Origin: Xylona heveae TC161
Taxonomy: Eukaryota; Ascomycota; Xylonomycetes; Xylonales; Xylonaceae
DNA: 64,000 nucleotides
Direction: 5' to 3'
Assembly (NCBI RefSeq): GCF_001619985.1
Contig: NW_017264198.1
Coordinates: 682,001-746,000, forward strand
Under the pieces are notes generated by a model. It was given only the letters and a program-made list of their open reading frames with translations, did no database searches and had not been told where the DNA came from. Each line of letters begins with the position of its first letter. The first letter of the stretch is position 1. Below, piece by piece: positions 59,806 through 64,000 of the stretch. A program made the position numbers and the translations under genes.

Positions 59806-62800
59806 TTAGCGATGCTCAGCACAAAGACACTGGCAGTCTGCAACAGGGCAAACTTTATGAACCGCGAACCAGTCACGAGCGTGATTCGAGTGATACCCAT
59901 GATTGCAGGAGAGACAGAAAGTGAGGAAGCGTGTCATGGGATCCTCATTTTCGACCGCAGCAGCACCACCAGGCGTGGAGACATCTGGGGTACCAAGCCA
60001 CATCATGCAGACACCACATCTTGGCAGGTGACGTCCACATTTCGGACAAATTGTGCCTGCAGATGCGCCGGGTCCACCAAGGGTATAGCTCTTCAATTCT
60101 CCAGGCTGTTCTCCTGCTGGAACCGCGCTAGAGGCGCTTCCTCCTGTAGCTGAGACATCTGCTTCTTCGTCCTCTTTTGCGAAAGCTCCATTACAATGAA
60201 TACAGCGCAAGGTAATTTGCCGTGGAGGTGGGGGTATGCGAACGCCATCGTCCCAATTTTCTGATTTTTTGGTTGATTGTACGTCGAAACGGACGCGATG
60301 AATATGCAATTTCCAGGAATTAATGGCATCGCGATAATATTCCCGCCAGTGCCAGAAGCGCCAGTCACTGACGTAAGTCGGATTGGTATACGACATCGCA
60401 AGAACCGCTGTCTGTACGTCATTGTACTTTGCGATATAATTTTGGAAAAGATCCATTGCCTGACTTGTAAGTCCAGTAAGGACAATCCCTTCGATGTCAC
60501 CAGCGCGAATAGAGTTGCTAGTCTCGGAGTCAATGAATTTTGTGAGCTCCTCATCGTTCAGGAACTTCAAAGCTACGCCAAGGCGGTCCCTTAGTGGCAG
60601 AGACATTTCTGCTATGACTGATTTCCAGTCCCCATTGCTTACGAGCGCCAAAATGGCTCTCGAATAAGGGTCGTCCAAAGAGTCTGCAATATCCCGGCAA
60701 AGTGTCGTCCAAGCTTCATCATTCGGATCTCTTCTGAATCCACCAACATTATTGTAAGCAGCTATTCCCATCGCCAACAGTTTGTGGCTTTCGGTGGCAG
60801 TCGGTCTGGTCAGTGCAGTTACAGCCAAATTGGTTTGATTGTGGAAAAGCGCCCAGGCCGCTGCTTTGGTATGCTTTCCCTGCCGGACCAGTTGCTGAAT
60901 GATCGTCTTGAGTCGTTGTTCTGACTGACCCCAACCACATATAGCAAGACAAACTTGACGGTGGTCCGGATATCTCGTTTTTATTCCTTCAAAACGAGGG
61001 CACTCCAGCTGCATTCTCAATGCAATGATAGCATCCGTATACCTAGTATGGGGGTTTCCATCTGAAGGAATCTTGCGGGCCTCCGGGTTCGGACCTGCGT
61101 GTATATCCGTCAACAGGAAGGACGAGGCTTAAGTGACCAGAGTATTCAAGAGTAATTCTTACCGAGTGTATTATGCCATATGGCATGGACACCCAGAAAA
61201 CTAAAATCCATCATCTCATACGTGGTAGCTTTATCTTCAGCCAGCTCATCCATTCCTAAGAGCACGTAGCGTTAGCCACATTCCTAGGAGTCTATTGATT
61301 GGAATCTTACCACCTATCCAAGCCCACATCTCCTGAAGCCAAGGATTCTCAGAGACAATTTTTTGATTTTTCTCGCAGTCAAAAAGATATCCTCCGTCAC
61401 AACGACAACGCATGACGGTTCCTGGATACAAGGCTGCAGGATTACTCATTTTGAAGATTTGCGGCGTAAACGAATAAAGAGCCTCGTGCGCTTCACGACT
61501 GGACCTATATTTCGGCGCAGTAATTTCCTTGCTAATCCCGCCTCCAGATATGTTTGATATCTCAGGTGTTGATTCCGAATACTGAGGACCGGAGTTAATA
61601 TTTCGAAACTTGTCTACAATCGAGAATCTCTTCGACCGATCTAAGCCGTAGACAGTAAACCCCTTGCTTGACACCATATTGCTCTCTAGTGGCGTCGCGC
61701 TATTGGTTTTTGGAGTTTCATTTCGTCCAAGGAAGAGCTCACCCTGCGACGAAAAAGAGACTGGAGGTGGTGGCGGCTTGAGCCTCAGAATCTGGATCTG
61801 ACCATTTGCGCGGAGACCCATACATTGGTATCCTTCGACAGCGTCATTCGCGAAAGTAAAGTCAAAGGATACGACACGAGACGTAGGCTCTTGCTTGCGA
61901 AAAGGGTCATAATATGGTCGCTGGACATTGCGAATCCGTCGAACGTATGGCTCTTCCGTGAAATTGCCGCCTGGGGGAGAACTATCGCGGTTGGGCCCAG
62001 TACTCAGATGGACACTCTTTTTTGATATCTCAAACACCTTCAATTCGCCAGTGCTAGATAAAATACCAAGAGAACCCTTCTTCGCCCGGGCGAATCGAAG
62101 GCTCCAGATGCTCGGGGATGCAGAAACATTGGAGGTATCAATAGCATTTCGAAACTCAAGGACCGGCCGGGATTGGCCCAACTCGGCGGAACCGGTCCCT
62201 GACGGTGACATGACGGCATTGGATGTAGAAGTAAAACGACGATCCCAAATGCATACAGTTGGGTCGCCCTGAGGTCCCGCTGATGCAAAGTAATTTTGGT
62301 CTAGTGGGTCAATGGCTAAGTTATTTACTCGCCGAGTAGGAAACTGGATTGCTGCATTTCCGGGATAATCTGAAAGGGTTAGTCAGCAATAGAAACTCAT
62401 GACTGATAAAAGTGTTCAACCTCTTAGATCGTATATCCGTAAAAATTGTCGGCCTACACCCGCAATGAGCGTGTCTGGTTGGTCAACAAAAAACCTAATG
62501 CTTGATACTGCCTCAGAGGTACAAAGCTTTCGGACAGGCTCGACTTGAGGCCGACCAGAATCGGTATCCGGGCTCGACAAGCGTTGATTAACGTCCCAAA
62601 TATTCAAACAGAAATCATTTCGAACTTTTTCTAGGCCTCCAGCAAGAAGTCCTTGGGTATTGAATGCCACAGCATTGCAGTAACGCTGATTCTTTATCGG
62701 AAAGGAAAAGCTTTCGTTTGCATCCTCATCGATTTTTAAGACGGTTGTCGTGCCTGAAGGAAGCCCGATTGCTAAAAGCGCCTCGTTACTTGGACACCAA

Positions 62801-62976
62801 TCGAAGGCCCTGAATTCGGGAAATTTGGAATGTTGAGAGAGCTGTCGATATTCTAGATCTTCGCCGCGATCTGAGGTGACCTCATTAAGTTTGACTTTGT
62901 GGCCTAGCAAGTCCACCAGTACGAAATGATGAGGAGGGGCAGATGATACAGCCGACCAACGTATTGCCGTTTCCAT
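59806..62976 (-). CDS. SEA4: SEA/GATOR2 complex subunit Sea4 (Mio/MIOS)
   Basis: Subunit of SEACAT/GATOR2, which relays amino-acid sufficiency to TORC1 at the vacuole. Four exons on the minus strand: 62976-62421, 62369-61311, 61255-61163 and 61094-59806, giving 998 aa. An N-terminal WD40 propeller is visible (FRAFDWCPSNEALLAIGLPS, CLNIWDVNQRL, LRIYDLRDYPGNAAIQFPTR, TVCIWDRRF, SIWSLRFARAKKGSLGILSS). An alpha-helical solenoid follows (AICGWGQSEQRLKTIIQQLV, AAAWALFHNQTNLAVTALTR). The C-terminal zinc module has CIHCNGAF, CPKCGRHLPRCGVCMMWLG, CLSCNHGYHSNHARDWF and CPVADCQCLCAEH, the Mio/Sea4 signature. The family length is near 1000. The first donor is a weaker GTTGAA, but the joined text is continuous and propeller-like. 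It shares a 559-bp divergent promoter region with EFG1. Confidence 0.93.
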
Positions 62977-63535
62977 TGAGTTTGCTGTCGGGTCGGGTAC
63001 GACAATCTGCCAGCGCTTTATGTGGATATGAGAGGCGTTTCGTCATTAAAGAATCGAACTAAAAGGGCCAGTTTCTGTTCAAGGTGAAGCCTCAGCGCTG
63101 TCTCTGCAGGCTCACATAGATGCGAACAAGCTAAGTGTATGAACTCAGGAAGTATCGGGAGTTTTTTGGCATTTTCTGATCAACAATCAAGCCTCCATAA
63201 ATTTGTTTTCAATAATGCATCACAGAGGATAATCAGAAATCAAAACTTCGAGCTTGATTGGCCGAATTCGCGCTGCAAAAGGGTCCTGCTGATTGACCAC
63301 GTTATGCGAACACTATCAGTACTTGATGCTTTACTCAAGCTCCCCGTTTAAGCTACTACGGGAGATCCCATTGTGGGGTGGTGTTCAGGGTAACCTTATG
63401 GGGTCTGATGTGATTTGTCATAGAATCTGTTCATGTGCAATTAATTTCTTCCACTGATTTGGTTCGCTACTTATCTTTGGGGAAGGGGTCACATCACTCA
63501 AATAAATTTCTTTGAACACATTCGCAGTTAAAACA
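62977..63535. promoter_or_regulatory. Bidirectional promoter region, SEA4 / EFG1
   Basis: 559 bp between divergent start codons. A 70-codon plus frame at 63139-63351 lies inside and is probably leader noise. Confidence 0.5.
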
Positions 63536-64000
63536 ATGAGTTTCATCCAGAAGAATAAAGGCCCACAGCACAGATTGCCCAAATCTAATCGGGATCGGAA
63601 AGTCCTGGAGTCAAGTCGTGAGATCCAGCGACATGTTTCTGTCAATGGCTTGAAGAAAAAAATTCGTGATGTGTCAAGGCTCCTGGAACGCTCGGAGAAC
63701 CTCCGCGCAGATATACGCATAGAATATGAGCGGGCCTTGGCAGCCTCCAAACATGAATTGGCGACTGCGGAGGCTGACCGAAGGCGTCAAAAGATGATCA
63801 AGAAATACCATATGGTTCGCTTCTTTGGTATGTATTTTTGTCATTCTTTAAGGTTATAAACTGTGCGTAGATTGACGTTTTCACCACCAGAACGCCAAAA
63901 AGCAACTCGAATTTTGAAGAAGCTCCAACGTCGCCTTGCAGTCGCTGCTTCGACATCAGATGCGGAGGCCCTGAAAGCCGAAATCCACACAGCAGAGGTG
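63536..64000 (+). CDS. EFG1: rRNA-processing protein Efg1 (C-terminus beyond window edge)
   Basis: Nucleolar factor for early 18S pre-rRNA processing in the small-subunit processome. Exon 1 is 63536-63827 and exon 2 runs from 63891 beyond the window; the intron is 63 nt (GTATGT to CCAG). The coding text LKKKIRDVSRLLERSENLRA, DIRIEYERALAASKHELATA and KKYHMVRFFERQKATRILKK (the last across the intron) matches the conserved Efg1 helices. The protein is Lys/Arg-rich and coiled-coil from residue 35 on. About 134 residues are visible, so roughly half of a typical fungal Efg1. It is divergent from SEA4, whose product controls TORC1, the main activator of ribosome production. Confidence 0.93.

Overview
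This is 64 kb of nuclear DNA from a filamentous ascomycete (Pezizomycotina). The evidence is short spliceosomal introns (mostly 43-140 nt, GTRNGT donors, YAG acceptors), about one gene per 3.4 kb on both strands, pyrimidine-rich leaders, and protein families that occur together in this group (Hos4-like ankyrin protein, mammalian-type cysteine dioxygenase, GT90 glycosyltransferase, PXA protein, glycogenin). I lean towards Eurotiomycetes, but that is an inference from protein flavour and no marker here proves it. Nothing looks bacterial, mitochondrial or viral.

I could build 19 protein genes, two of them cut by the window edges. Positions 1-20.6k hold polyprenol reductase DFG10 (-, partial), a Set3C/Hos4-like ankyrin protein (+), ribosomal protein S12 (+), a Vid24-family protein (-), an F-box/LRR protein ending in a CaaX box (+), cysteine dioxygenase CDO1 (-) and the DRG GTPase RBG1 (+). 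Positions 20.6k-25.3k are a long non-coding, low-complexity stretch with a 60-N assembly gap. It serves at least partly as the upstream region of a CENP-B/Tc5-type DNA-binding protein (25.3-27.1k, +). A PXA-domain protein (-) with a 1.5-kb intron follows, then a small four-TM membrane protein (+), an AT-rich block (34.1-35.1k), a GT90 glycosyltransferase (+), an epoxide-hydrolase-like enzyme (+), glycogenin (+), a nucleoside hydrolase (+) and an Msg5/Pmp1-like MAP kinase phosphatase (-). After 4.7 kb of intergenic DNA come a conserved uncharacterised Ser-rich protein (+), tRNA 2'-phosphotransferase TPT1 (-), the SEA-complex subunit SEA4/Mio (-) and rRNA-processing factor EFG1 (+, partial).

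The genes do not form a biosynthetic cluster or a defence system. The loose common themes are translation and ribosome production (RPS12, RBG1, TPT1, EFG1), nutrient signalling and turnover (SEA4 upstream of TORC1, Vid24 family, F-box protein, nucleoside hydrolase, glycogenin, CDO1) and the cell surface or endomembranes (DFG10, GT90, PXA, MAPK phosphatase). I did not find a convincing previously undescribed system. The best second looks are the CaaX-tailed F-box protein, the Vid24-family protein with a large loop insertion, the palindromic GC-rich element inside the unusually long PXA intron, and the transposase-derived DNA-binding protein with its very long upstream region.

All exon structures were built by hand from splice signals, reading-frame continuity and remembered family alignments. 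No database search was run.
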